A DNA stretch of 64,000 nucleotides from CAVQBC01 sp963848415 (lineage in GTDB: Bacteria > Actinomycetota > Thermoleophilia > Solirubrobacterales > Solirubrobacteraceae), in contig CAWKDN010000001.1 of NCBI GenBank assembly GCA_963848415.1, positions 248,001-312,000 of the forward strand, given 5' to 3'. How positions within the stretch are numbered: the stretch's first letter is position 1; each line of letters starts with the position of its first letter. The notes under the pieces are model-generated. The model saw only the letters and a program-made list of their open reading frames with translations, was not told the origin of the DNA and ran no database searches. The translations under genes were made by a program, and so were the position numbers. Shown one piece after another: positions 29,534 to 37,689 of the stretch.

Positions 29534-29658
29534 CCGACTCGCCACCCTGGCTGCGGACCTCGACGGCTCGATCTCCGAGCCCGAACCGCTCGCCCCGACC
29601 GACTGACCGCCTCAAGGACGGGCCACCGGCATCGACGCCGGGACAAGTGGGGCGGGTT

Positions 29659-31353
29659 TCAGCTGCCGGTCGCGCTGGCAGCCGCCGTGGGCAGCGAGGC
29701 CAGCGGCGGGCGCTCCTCGACCGCGACCTGGCTCACCTGCAGGTCGCCGTCGTAGGGCAGCGCGAGCGGACCGGGCGCCGCCGCGTCGAGCGCCGCGTCG
29801 CCCAGCACGCGGGCGGAGGCGGCCACCAGCACCGCGTAGGCCATCGCCGACAGGGCCCGCAGCGACTGGTGGCGGTTCTGGCGGCTGCCGAGCCACACCT
29901 GGCCCAGCGCGTCGACGCCGGCCGCGCGGGCGGCGTCGATCAGCATGGCGATCTCGATCCCGTAGCCGACCGGGAAGGGCAACGTCTCCAGCAGCGTCCG
30001 GCGGGCGGCGATCTCGCCGGCGAGCGGCTGGGCGAAGCCGGCCAGCTCGGGCACGTGCAGGTTCAGCAGCGGCCGGGCCAGCAGCTCGGTCACGCGCCCG
30101 CCGCCGTGGGGATCGATCAGCCCGTCGCCGCCGCGGAAGGGCCGCGCGAAGGCGCCCTTGACGAGCATCAGCTCCGGGTCGGTCAGGAGCGGGCCGAGCA
30201 GCCCGAGCGCGTAGCCGGGATCGAACGCCTCGGTGTCCGTGTCGAGGTAGACGACGACGTCGCCGCGGGTGGCGCTCAGCCCGCGCCACATCGCGTCGCC
30301 CTTGCCGCGGGCCGGCCCGTGGGCGGCGAGCAGCTCGTCCTCCTGCAGGACGACCGCGCCGCGCTCGGCCGCGAGGCGCGCGGTCCCGTCGGCCGACGCC
30401 GCGTCGACCACGACGAGCTCGTCGATCAGCCCGGCCGCCTCGAGCGGCGCGAGCGCGTCCAGCACGCCGCCGATCGTCCCCGCGACCTCGCGCGCCGGCA
30501 GGATCGCGCTCACGGCAGTCGGCCCCTTGGCCGCCAGCAGGCCCGCGAGCGTGTAGTCCTCGCCGCGGTAGGAGCGCCGGCTCAGCCAGGCCGAGAGCGA
30601 GAGGTCGCGCGCCAGCCCGCGCGGCGCGCGGCCGTCGAGGCGCGCCGAGGTCGTCACGCGCACGGCGCGCGGGCGCGCGATCGGCACGCCGTGGCGCAGC
30701 AGCGCCCGCTCGAGCGCCTCGTCCTCGAGCGCCGCGCGCGGCTCGAGCCCGCCGACGCGCTCGTAGGTCGCGGCGGTGAGGGCCAGCGAGCCGCCGCTGA
30801 ACTGCCAGTGCTCGCTGTGGGCGCCGTCGGGCCCGGCGAGCACGGCCGCGTGGCGGGCGCCCGCCTGGCGCTCGCGCAGCTCGACCACCCCGGGCGGCAG
30901 CGCCCGCCGGCCGCCGTCATCGAGCTCGACGCGCCCGCCGATCGCCCGCGCGCCCGCCGCGGCGGCGCGCAGCTGGGCGGCCAGCCAGTCCGGCGCCACG
31001 CGCGAGTCGGCGTCGGTGGAGCAGACCAGCCCGTCCGGGCGCCCGACGGCCATCAGCCGGGCGGCGGCGACGTCCATCCCGGCCTTGCGGGCCGCGCCGG
31101 CGCCGGCCCCCCGCGTGGTGATGGTCCCCAGCCGCAGCTGCGGGTGGCGGGCGCCGGCCTCGGCCGCGCGCTGCTCGGTGTCGTCGGCGCAGCCGTCGAG
31201 CACCAGCACGACCTCGTAGGCGGCGGGCGCGACGCCGATCTGGCCGGCCAGCGCGTCCAGGCAGGCGCCGATCAGCTCGGCCTCGTCGCGCGCGGGCACC
31301 ACGACGCTGGCCTGCAGGCCGCCGGCGGGCGGGGCGAGCGTGGCGGCGATCAC
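29659..31353 (-). CDS. Fused GT2 glycosyltransferase and GpgS-like glucosyl-3-phosphoglycerate synthase
   Basis: A 564-residue protein with two GT-A domains in tandem. Residues about 13-250 are a GT2 domain (ASVVVPARDEAELIGACLDA, CSTDADSRVAPDWL, and the E-D-E site ALEDEALERAL). Residues about 285-500 closely follow glucosyl-3-phosphoglycerate synthase (GT81): SAILPAREVAGTIGGVLDAL, the DxD loop VVYLDTDTEAFDP, LMLVKGAF, GGGRVTELLARPLLNLHVPE and PFPVGYGIEIAMLIDAA. GpgS begins methylglucose lipopolysaccharide or glucosylglycerate synthesis from UDP- or GDP-glucose and 3-phosphoglycerate. The GTG at 31353 overlaps the reductase stop (GTGA); it is the last gene of a five-gene overlapped operon. The fusion partner and context suggest a dedicated glycoside rather than housekeeping MGLP. 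Confidence 0.85.
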   Translation of the reverse strand: MIAATLAPPAGGLQASVVVPARDEAELIGACLDALAGQIGVAPAAYEVVLVLDGCADDTEQRAAEAGARHPQLRLGTITTRGAGAGAARKAGMDVAAARLMAVGRPDGLVCSTDADSRVAPDWLAAQLRAAAAGARAIGGRVELDDGGRRALPPGVVELRERQAGARHAAVLAGPDGAHSEHWQFSGGSLALTAATYERVGGLEPRAALEDEALERALLRHGVPIARPRAVRVTTSARLDGRAPRGLARDLSLSAWLSRRSYRGEDYTLAGLLAAKGPTAVSAILPAREVAGTIGGVLDALAPLEAAGLIDELVVVDAASADGTARLAAERGAVVLQEDELLAAHGPARGKGDAMWRGLSATRGDVVVYLDTDTEAFDPGYALGLLGPLLTDPELMLVKGAFARPFRGGDGLIDPHGGGRVTELLARPLLNLHVPELAGFAQPLAGEIAARRTLLETLPFPVGYGIEIAMLIDAARAAGVDALGQVWLGSRQNRHQSLRALSAMAYAVLVAASARVLGDAALDAAAPGPLALPYDGDLQVSQVAVEERPPLASLPTAAASATGS

Positions 31354-32516
31354 GGCAGCGGTGCCCCGGACTCGACCAGCTCGCGGCCGCGCTCGTAGTC
31401 CTCGTCGCGCTCGTGCGCGAGCACGCCGACGGTGGTCCCGGCCTGGCCGTAGTAGACGGTGAAGGCGCCGTCGCCGTGGTCGTCCAGCCGGGCCTCGTCG
31501 AAGCCGTCGCCCCAGGCGACGTACTTGAGCGTGTGCTCGCCGATCGTCGACCAGAAGCCCGGCGCGACGTCCCATACGGCGTCCTGGCCGGCCAGCACGC
31601 GCCCCGCGACCTCGCCGTGGTTGAGCGCCTCGCCCCAGTGCTCCACGACCAGCCGCCGCCCGGCACGGGGGTTGTGGGCGAGCGCGACGTCACCGGCCGC
31701 GTGGACGGCGGGCGCGCTCGTGCGCATGGCGGGGTCGGTGAGGACGCGGCCGTCCCGGGTCGCCAGGCCGGCCGCCGCCGCCACGCCGGCGTTCGGCCGC
31801 ACGCCGGCCCCGAGCGCCACGACCTCGGCCTCGGCGGCCTCGCCGCCGGCGAGGTGGACGCGGTGCCCCTGCTGCGTCCGCTCGATCCGCTCGATCTCGA
31901 CCCCGGTCCGCAGCTCGACGCCGAGCGCCTCGAGCCAGCCCGCGATGCGCGCGCCGGCCTGCTCGCCCAGTCGCTGGTCCTGGGGCGCGGCCTCCATGGT
32001 CAGCTGGGTCACGTGCGCGCCGCGGAGGGCGAGCGACGCCGCCGCCTCGCAGCCGATGAAGCCCGAGCCGACGACGATCACCCGCGTTCCCTCCCCGACC
32101 CGCTCGCGCAGGCGCTCGGAGTCCTCGACACGGCGGACGAGCAGCAGGTCGGGATCCTCGGCGCCGGGCAGGGGCAGGCGCATCGGGTCAGAGCCGGTGG
32201 CGAGCACGCAGGCGGCGAAGGCCAGCTCGCGGCCGTCGTTGAGCAGCAGGCGCCCGCGGTCGGCGTCCAGGCGGGTGGCGGGCGTCCCGAGCAGCAGCTC
32301 GACGTCGTGCTCGGCGAACCAGCCGGCGTCCTCGAGATCGAGCTCGGCGCGGGCGGTCTCCCCGCGCAGGTAGTCCTTCGTGAGCGGCGGGCGGTTGTAG
32401 GGCCGGTGGGCCTCGATGCCGAGCAGCACGACGGGGCGCTCGCCGCCCGCGGCGCGGTAGGCGCGCGCGGCCGAGAAGCCGGCCGGGCCGGCGCCGACGA
32501 TGGCCACGGCGCTCAC
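31350..32516 (-). CDS. FAD/NAD(P)-dependent ferredoxin-reductase-like oxidoreductase
   Basis: A 388-residue two-dinucleotide-binding-domain flavoprotein. FAD site SAVAIVGAGPAGFSAARAYR at residues 2-21, the family's NRPPLTKDYLRG, the NAD site RVIVVGSGFIGCEAAASLAL near 150, and VHAAGDVALAHNP near 275. This is the class that reduces ferredoxins or rubredoxins for oxygenases, such as rhodocoxin and putidaredoxin reductases. No ferredoxin or P450 is encoded beside it; instead it is locked by 4-base overlaps between a NodS-like methyltransferase and the GT2-GpgS fusion. It may therefore serve the flavoprotein two genes upstream or act directly on the pathway's intermediate. Confidence 0.85.
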   Translation of the reverse strand: MSAVAIVGAGPAGFSAARAYRAAGGERPVVLLGIEAHRPYNRPPLTKDYLRGETARAELDLEDAGWFAEHDVELLLGTPATRLDADRGRLLLNDGRELAFAACVLATGSDPMRLPLPGAEDPDLLLVRRVEDSERLRERVGEGTRVIVVGSGFIGCEAAASLALRGAHVTQLTMEAAPQDQRLGEQAGARIAGWLEALGVELRTGVEIERIERTQQGHRVHLAGGEAAEAEVVALGAGVRPNAGVAAAAGLATRDGRVLTDPAMRTSAPAVHAAGDVALAHNPRAGRRLVVEHWGEALNHGEVAGRVLAGQDAVWDVAPGFWSTIGEHTLKYVAWGDGFDEARLDDHGDGAFTVYYGQAGTTVGVLAHERDEDYERGRELVESGAPLP

Positions 32517-33097
32517 GCGGCCCGGTCCCAGCGGTCCAGGCGGTACTCGCGCTCGGTGGCGGTGACGGCGTGCCGGAACCCGGGCTCGGACAGCTCTGCG
32601 GCGAGCAGGTCGTGGACGTCGTCGCCCTGCTGCGGATAGGTCTCGGTCGGCAAGCGCCAGTGGACGGCGAGCAGGCTGCCGCCCGGGGCGAGTGCCCCGG
32701 AGAGCCGCGGCAGCGCCTCGAGCAGCAGCGCGCGGCTCCAGTAGTAGAGGACCTCCGAGCAGACGATCAGGTCGAAGAGCCCGGCCGGCAGCTCCTCCGG
32801 CAGCGAGCGGCGCTCCACGCGGACGTGCGGGACGGCGGCCAGCCGCACCCGCGCTCGCGCGACTGCGCGCTCGGACACGTCGACCGCCAGCAGCGCGTCG
32901 CAGCGCGCGGCCAGCTGCGCCGTCAGCACGCCGATCGAGCAGCCCAGCTCGAACCCGCGGGCGAAGCGCCGGCCGCAGAGCGCCTCGACGGTAGCCGCGT
33001 ACTTGGCCGCCTCGTACGGGCTGGTGGCGAACGACCAGGGGTCGTCGTCGGCCGCGTAGAGCCCCTCGAAGTAGTCGCGCTCGAGCCGTGCGCTCAT
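32513..33097 (-). CDS. NodS-like SAM-dependent methyltransferase
   Basis: A 194-residue class I methyltransferase. The N-terminal YFEGLYAADDDPWSFATSPY followed by E-A-A-K-Y is characteristic of the NodS group, which N-methylates the de-acetylated amino sugar of lipochitooligosaccharides. SAM motif I is FELGCSIGVLTAQLA and motif II LLAVDVSERAVARAR; IVCSEVLYYW follows. ATG at 33097 overlaps the upstream flavoprotein stop (ATGA) and its own stop overlaps the reductase start. A NodB-like deacetylase two genes upstream makes an amino-group methylation plausible, but substrate is inference. Confidence 0.85.
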   Translation of the reverse strand: MSARLERDYFEGLYAADDDPWSFATSPYEAAKYAATVEALCGRRFARGFELGCSIGVLTAQLAARCDALLAVDVSERAVARARVRLAAVPHVRVERRSLPEELPAGLFDLIVCSEVLYYWSRALLLEALPRLSGALAPGGSLLAVHWRLPTETYPQQGDDVHDLLAAELSEPGFRHAVTATEREYRLDRWDRAA

Positions 33098-34171
33098 GCC
33101 CGGCGCTCCTCGATCGCCGCCCGCCCGACGCGGGCCAGCAGCGGGTCGAGGCGATGCTGGAGCAGGAACACCTCGAGGTCGCGCCGCGCCCGGTCGAGGT
33201 CGCCGCCGGTCGCGAACGGCCGCGAGCCGCACGCGCGCGCGGCCTCCTCGAGCAGCGCCCGGGCGGCGGTCGCGACCGCCTCGCGCAGGTGGACGGAGAG
33301 GGTGAACAGCGAGGCGCCCGGATCGGCGTCGGCGGCCGTCGCCGCCGCGGTCATCCAGGCGTCGATCGTCGCCCGGTGCGCGGCGATCCGCCCGGCCCCG
33401 AGCGCGGCCAGGTCGTTCGGGTCGCCGCGCTGGGCCAGCAGCCCGAGCGCGGCCTCTGTAGCCGCGTCGGCGATGCCCGCCCAGCTGGCGGCGGTGCGCA
33501 GCGCGTCGCGCCCGAACCACGGCTCGCGCGCGATCTCGCCCGGGCCGCCCAGCACCGCCAGCACGCGGGCGCCGTCGAAGATCACGCGATGGCTCTCCGA
33601 GGCGCGCATGCCGGCCGCGTGGAACCAGTCGCGGTCGAGCTCGGCGCCGTCGGCGAGGTCGACGTAGGCGAGCAGCGGCGGTCCCGGCTGCTCGCCGCGG
33701 ACCAGCACGAGCGCCCGCTGCACGCCGCCCGCGCCCGAGCAGTAGGTCTTCACGCCGCGCAGGACCGGCCCGTCGGGCGTCGGGACGATGCGGGCGGGCT
33801 CGCCCTCCCCCGGGGCGGGGTCGGCGCCCCACACGCCGAGGCGCAGGGTGCCGCGCGCGACCGCGGCCAGCTCGTCGCCGCGCAGCGGCTCGGGCGCCAC
33901 CGCGCCCAGCCGGTCGACCGCGTTGAGGTGGCCGTCGAAGATCCGCCCGACCGAGCCGTCGGCGCGCGCGACGGCGCGGACCAGCGCCCACTCCGCGGCG
34001 AAGGAGATCGGGCGCCGAGCCGTCGGGCGCCGGGACGGTCGCGGACAGCGCGCCGGCGGCGGCGAGCGCGTCGAAGGCCGCGTGCGGGAAGCCCGGCCGG
34101 GCGTCCAGCTCGCGCGCGCCCGTGCGGATCAGCTCGAGCGCCTCGGCCAGCGGCGGCGCCGTGACCGTCAC
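33094..34171 (-). CDS. Acyl-CoA-dehydrogenase-like flavoprotein, one frameshift
   Basis: About 358 residues with acyl-CoA dehydrogenase architecture: an N-terminal helical part (EALELIRTGARELDARPGFP), a middle beta part (GVKTYCSGAGGVQRALVLV, FDGARVLAVLGGPG) and a C-terminal four-helix bundle (HLREAVATAARALLEEAARA, FLLQHRLDPLLARVG). A frame break near 34010 separates residues 1-55 from the rest; shifting one base gives a continuous AEWALVRAVARADGSVGRIF join. The GTG at 34171 overlaps the deacetylase stop. The catalytic glutamate of true acyl-CoA dehydrogenases was not identified, and members in glycan/natural-product clusters often act as oxidases or hydroxylases. It is the least certain enzyme of the operon in function. 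Confidence 0.75.
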
Positions 34172-34746
34172 GCCGGGCACAGCGCCTCCGGGGCGAGCCC
34201 GCGCGTGCGCAGATGGCCGACGAGCGGCCCGATCAGCCGCACCGTCTCCGCGCAGTCGCCGCGCCGGGCGCCCGGGCCGAGCCCGTCGTGCATGAGCACC
34301 ACGCCGCCTTCTCGCAGCTCCGGCCGGATCGCGGCGAGCATCGCCTCGGCCCGGTCGCCGCGCCAGTCGTGGGTGTCGGCGCTCCAGCCGGTCAGCGCGA
34401 GGCCGCGGGCGGCGGCGAGCGCCGGCGTCCACTCCGCCTGCGCGCCCCACGGCGTCCGCCACCGCGCCGGGTGGATGCCGTGGCCGGCGAGGATCGCGAG
34501 CGCCGCGTCCGTGTCGGCCTCGATCGCCGTGCGGGTGGCGGCCGTGTGCCGCAGATGGTCGTGGCAGTGCAGCTCGACGGCGTGGCCGGCGGCCAGCGCG
34601 GCGGCGACGGGCTGCGGGTGGACGGCGACGCGGCCGGCCATCACGAAGAAGGTCGCGCGGGCGCCCGCGGCGGCCAGCGCGGCCAGCACGCGCGGCGTCC
34701 AGACGGGATCGGGGCCGTCGTCGAAGGTCAGCTCCACCGGGCGCAT
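34168..34746 (-). CDS. Polysaccharide deacetylase (NodB homology, CE4)
   Basis: A compact 192-residue NodB-domain deacetylase without signal peptide, so cytoplasmic. Motif 1 TFDDGPD (residues 7-13, D9 base, D10 metal), motif 2 H60-CHD-H64 as the metal histidines, motif 3 RTPWG, motif 4 WSADTHDW and motif 5 VVLMHDG are all present. Size and lack of export match intracellular NodB-like enzymes that remove an acetyl from an amino sugar or similar small substrate. It is the first gene of the overlapped operon running to 29659. TAACCC 6 bases before the ATG might be a weak -10. Confidence 0.87.
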   Translation of the reverse strand: MRPVELTFDDGPDPVWTPRVLAALAAAGARATFFVMAGRVAVHPQPVAAALAAGHAVELHCHDHLRHTAATRTAIEADTDAALAILAGHGIHPARWRTPWGAQAEWTPALAAARGLALTGWSADTHDWRGDRAEAMLAAIRPELREGGVVLMHDGLGPGARRGDCAETVRLIGPLVGHLRTRGLAPEALCPA

Positions 34747-34836
34747 CGAGGGGGGTTACTTCCCATCCGGGCGACGAGCAAGCATCGGCGCCACGAAGCT
34801 GACGCGCAGGTCATTGCTCGTGCAATCATGTTCGGC

Positions 34837-35779
34837 ATGGCAGCGGGTACGCGCGCAGAGCAGTTCAGCCTGGGCCGAGAAGTCTCAGACGGCGAGTTCG
34901 TCCGCCAGCAGAGCCGCTTCCGCGGCCGCGTCGGGCCCGGCGAGGCGTTCCCGGCGGAGCCGGGGCGCTACCACCTCTACGTCGCGATGGCGTGCCCGTG
35001 GTCGCAGCGGGCGGTGATCGTGCGCATGCCTCAAGCGCCTCGAGGACGTCATCTCGATCTCCTACCTGCACCCCTACCGCGACGAGCGCGGCTGGGCGTT
35101 CACCGGCGGCGCGTTCACCGACGAGGTCAACGGCTTCGCCTTCCTCAAGCAGGCCTACGACGCCACGGTCGACGACTACGAGGGCCGCGTGACCGTGCCG
35201 GTGCTGTGGGACAAGGAGACCTCGCAGGTGGTCAGCAACGAGTCCGGCGAGCTCACCCGCATGCTCGGCAGCGCCTTCGACGCCTGGGGCGACGCCTCCG
35301 TCGACCTCTACCCGCCGGACCTGCGGGCCGAGATCGACGCGCTGAACGAGACGATCTACGAGACGGTCAACAACGGCGTCTACCGCACCGGGTTCGCGAC
35401 CAGCCAGGAGGCCTACGAGCGCGGCTACAGGGCGCTCTTCGAGACGCTCGCGGCGCTCGAGGACCGGCTCGGCAGCCGCCGCTACCTGACCGGCGAGCGC
35501 ATCACCGAGGCCGACTGGCGCCTCTTCCCCACGCTCGTGCGCTTCGACGCCGTCTACCACACGCACTTCCGCCTGAACGGCAGGCGCCTCACCGAGCACC
35601 CGAACCTGTGGGCCTATACGCGCGACCTCTACCAGCAGCCGGGGATCGCCGAGACCGTGGCGATGGACCAGATCAAGCGCCACTACTACACGACGCACGA
35701 CATGCTCAACCCCAAGCGCATCATCCCGCTCGGCGGGCCCTCGGACGCCGACTTCCGGGCGCCGCACGGTCGCGGCTGA
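34837..35779 (+). CDS. Glutathionyl-hydroquinone reductase (omega-class GST, YqjG-like), one frameshift
   Basis: About 314 residues. The N-terminal thioredoxin-fold part has the catalytic cysteine in VAMACPWSQRAVIV. The rest continues as LKRLEDVISISYLHPYRDER, EVNGFAFLKQAYDAT, VTVPVLWDKE, SNESGELTRMLG, and the helical C-terminus with ITEADWRLFPTLVRFDAVYH and DQIKRHYY. A one-base discontinuity near 35027 puts the first 65 residues in another frame. These enzymes reduce glutathionyl- (or, in actinobacteria, mycothiol-type) hydroquinones. ATG at 34837 chosen; a second ATG is 9 bases upstream. An inverted repeat ATTGC-TCGT-GCAAT (34813-34826) precedes it. Confidence 0.8.
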
Positions 35780-35786
35780 GCGCGGC

Positions 35787-36212
35787 TCAGGGCGTTGGCG
35801 CGGGCGTGGCCGTCGGCGCCGGCGTGGGTGCGGGCGTCGGCTCGGGCTCCGGCGTGGGGGTCGGCGTCGGCGTCGTATCGGGCGGCAGGTTCGCCCCGCC
35901 CTGGGTGGCGATCTGGTTCTCGATCCGCTTCTCGGCGGCCGTGAGCTCCTGGGTGAACTGCTCCTGGATGCGGGTGACCTCCTCGTCGACCTGGACCTCG
36001 AGCCGGTCGGTCGCGGTGTCGAGCATCAGGTAGGCGGCGCCGAGGATCACGACGGCGAAGACGAGCAGCAGCGCCGCCACCCCGAGCAGGGTGTTGCGCC
36101 GGTACGGGCGGCGGCAGTACGGGCAGCGGCGCTCGGTCGCGTAGGCGACGCGCGCGCAGTGCGGACACACCCGCTGCGGCGGTGGGGGATCGGGACGGGG
36201 AGCGGCCTCCAT
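35787..36212 (-). CDS. Zinc-ribbon, single-helix membrane protein with Thr-Pro tail
   Basis: A 141-residue protein. A zinc ribbon (C-P-H-C near residue 16 and RRCPYCRRPYRR near 29) leads into one transmembrane helix (LLGVAALLLVFAVVILGAAYL, about 42-62), then a charged, probably coiled segment (EVQVDEEVTRIQEQFTQE) and a 29-residue threonine/proline/glutamate tail. The topology implies a cytoplasmic ribbon and an extracellular stalk. TACGCT lies 9 bases before the ATG. The family is found in actinobacteria without known role; I can only infer an envelope-associated function. Confidence 0.75.
   Translation of the reverse strand: MEAAPRPDPPPPQRVCPHCARVAYATERRCPYCRRPYRRNTLLGVAALLLVFAVVILGAAYLMLDTATDRLEVQVDEEVTRIQEQFTQELTAAEKRIENQIATQGGANLPPDTTPTPTPTPEPEPTPAPTPAPTATPAPTP
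35790..35876 (-). repeat. Thr-Pro dipeptide-encoding repeat
   Basis: The 3' end of the zinc-ribbon gene encodes 14 or more proline-containing dipeptides (TP, EP, AP) as degenerate GGCGTC-type hexamers on the plus strand. Low-complexity tract; likely an extended cell-wall-spanning stalk. Confidence 0.7.
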
Positions 36213-36327
36213 CGCCCCGCCAGCGTAGTGGTCGAGGCCGCGGACAGCCCACTCGCCGGGCCGCCTGCGGCGCCGCCGAGGGCGGGATCTGCGACAGTCG
36301 CCGGGTGCGCCTCGCCCGCGCCACCCG

Positions 36328-37041
36328 ATGATCCAGGTCGCCCAGAACGGGGACCGGCCGCCCGGGTCCCATCCGGCGCTGCCGGTGACGCTCGAGTCGC
36401 TGGTCGAAGACGCCGTCGCGTGCCGGCGAGCCGGGGCGCCGAGCGTGCACCTGCATCCGCGCCGGCCGGGCGACGGGCGCTCGTCGCTGGCGGCGGACGT
36501 GTGCGATCCGGTCGTCGCGGCGCTGCGGCGGTCGGCGCCCGGCCTCGAGCTCTCGCTGTCGACCTCGGCCGAGATCGACCCCGACGGCGCCGCCGACCGC
36601 ATCGCCGCGGTGCGGGCCTGGCGCTCACCGCCCGACCTGGTGAGCCTGAACCTGGCCGAGCCGGGCTCGGTCGAGCTGGGCGGCGTGCTGCTCGAGCGCG
36701 GCATCGGGATCGAGGCCGGGGTCTTCGACCTCGGCGACGCCGACGCGCTGCTGGCCGCCCCGTGGGCCGGCCGGGTCACGCGCATCCTGGTGGAGACGAT
36801 CTTCGAGCACGACGACGCCGCGGCCGTCGCGCTGGCGGAGGCGATCGACGCCCGCGTGGCCCCGCTCGGCCGCCCCCGCCTCTGGCACGGCGACGACCGC
36901 GCCACGTGGGCGGTCGTGGCGGCGGGGCTGCGAGCGGGCCGCGACGTCCGCGTCGGGCTCGAGGACTCGCTGGTGGCCGCCGGCGGCGAACCGGCCCGCG
37001 CGAATCCCGAGCAGGTCGCCGAGGTCGCCGGCTGGTCGTAA
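36328..37041 (+). CDS. BKACE family (DUF849) beta-keto acid cleavage enzyme, short
   Basis: A 237-residue TIM-barrel zinc enzyme of the 3-keto-5-aminohexanoate cleavage family, which splits beta-keto acids with acetyl-CoA. The barrel strands are legible: MIQVAQNGDRPPG, GAPSVHLHPRRPGDG with zinc histidines, LELSLSTSAEIDPDG, PDLVSLNLAEPGSVELG, and RDVRVGLEDSLVAAGGEPA at the end. It is about 40 residues shorter than usual (270-310), missing part of the middle. It converges with the methyltransferase gene, 11 bases apart. A second, full-length member is at 60.3 kb. Confidence 0.8.
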   Translation: MIQVAQNGDRPPGSHPALPVTLESLVEDAVACRRAGAPSVHLHPRRPGDGRSSLAADVCDPVVAALRRSAPGLELSLSTSAEIDPDGAADRIAAVRAWRSPPDLVSLNLAEPGSVELGGVLLERGIGIEAGVFDLGDADALLAAPWAGRVTRILVETIFEHDDAAAVALAEAIDARVAPLGRPRLWHGDDRATWAVVAAGLRAGRDVRVGLEDSLVAAGGEPARANPEQVAEVAGWS

Positions 37042-37052
37042 CCGGGCACCGG

Positions 37053-37689
37053 TCAGCTCGCGCCGGCGCGGGCGCGGGCGCAGCCGGTGCACCGTTACCG
37101 CCGGATGACGGGCGTCCGGCGCCGAGCGGCGCGTCCAGTCCGGCTCGAGCGCCTCCAGGAAGGCCGCGGCCGGCGGGCGGCCGGGATCGGCCAGCCACAC
37201 CTCGCCGCGCTCGCCCACCAGCTGCCGGAGGAGCGGGCGCAGCTGCTCGCCGTTGCGCGGCTCATAGAGGACGTCCGCGGCCAGCACGAGGTCCCATGGC
37301 GCGCGCGCGACCAGCGGCGCCGGCGCCGACCACGAGCACTTCAGCGTCTCGAGCGCGGCGCCTGAGCGTCGCGCGTTCTCGCGCGTGAACTCGAGCGCCG
37401 CCTCAGACCAGTCGGTCGCCAGCACCCGGCCGCCCGCCAGCGCCGCGGCGATGCTCGGCAGCCCCAGGCCGCAGCCCAGCTCGAGCGTGCGCGCGCCGTG
37501 CAGCGACCGCCCGGCGACCGCGCGGGCCAGCGCCACGCCGCTCGGCCACAGCTCGGCCCAGTAGGGCAGGAACTCCTCGTGCTCGAAGGCGTGCTCGTCG
37601 AGTAGCGCCTCGCTGTCGCGCGGGCGCAGCACGGCCAGCTCGTGATCGCCGAGCCCGACGATCTCCTCCACGACGTCGTCGGCGCGCAT
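37053..37689 (-). CDS. Class I SAM-dependent methyltransferase (protein-lysine/nicotinamide type), C-terminal frame break
   Basis: About 212 residues of the methyltransferase-16 group, with the N-terminal EEFLPYWAELWPSGVALARA and SAM motif ARTLELGCGLGLPSIAAAL near residue 68, VLATDWSEAALEFTREN, and LVLAADVLYEPRN with the post-motif tyrosine. The frame runs without stop into the antisense of the BKACE gene. One base change in the CG-rich run 37058-37083 gives a stop at 37053, 11 bases from the BKACE stop, which is the more natural end. ATG overlaps the exonuclease stop. Substrate (protein side chain or small molecule) unknown. Confidence 0.75.

Noticed and set aside
32513..34462. Apparent fusion of a long N-terminal extension to the NodS-like methyltransferase
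   Set aside because: The extension is the out-of-frame reading of the flavoprotein and antisense of other genes; ATG 33097 with its ATGA overlap is the real start.
29659..34746. A true nodulation-factor locus
   Set aside because: There is no NodC chitin synthase or NodA acyltransferase, and the deacetylase lacks an export signal. Only the chemistry of two steps is similar.
35787..35880. Short tandem repeats as possible CRISPR or VNTR
   Set aside because: The repeats are degenerate hexamers that encode a Thr-Pro tail in frame; no spacers and no cas genes.
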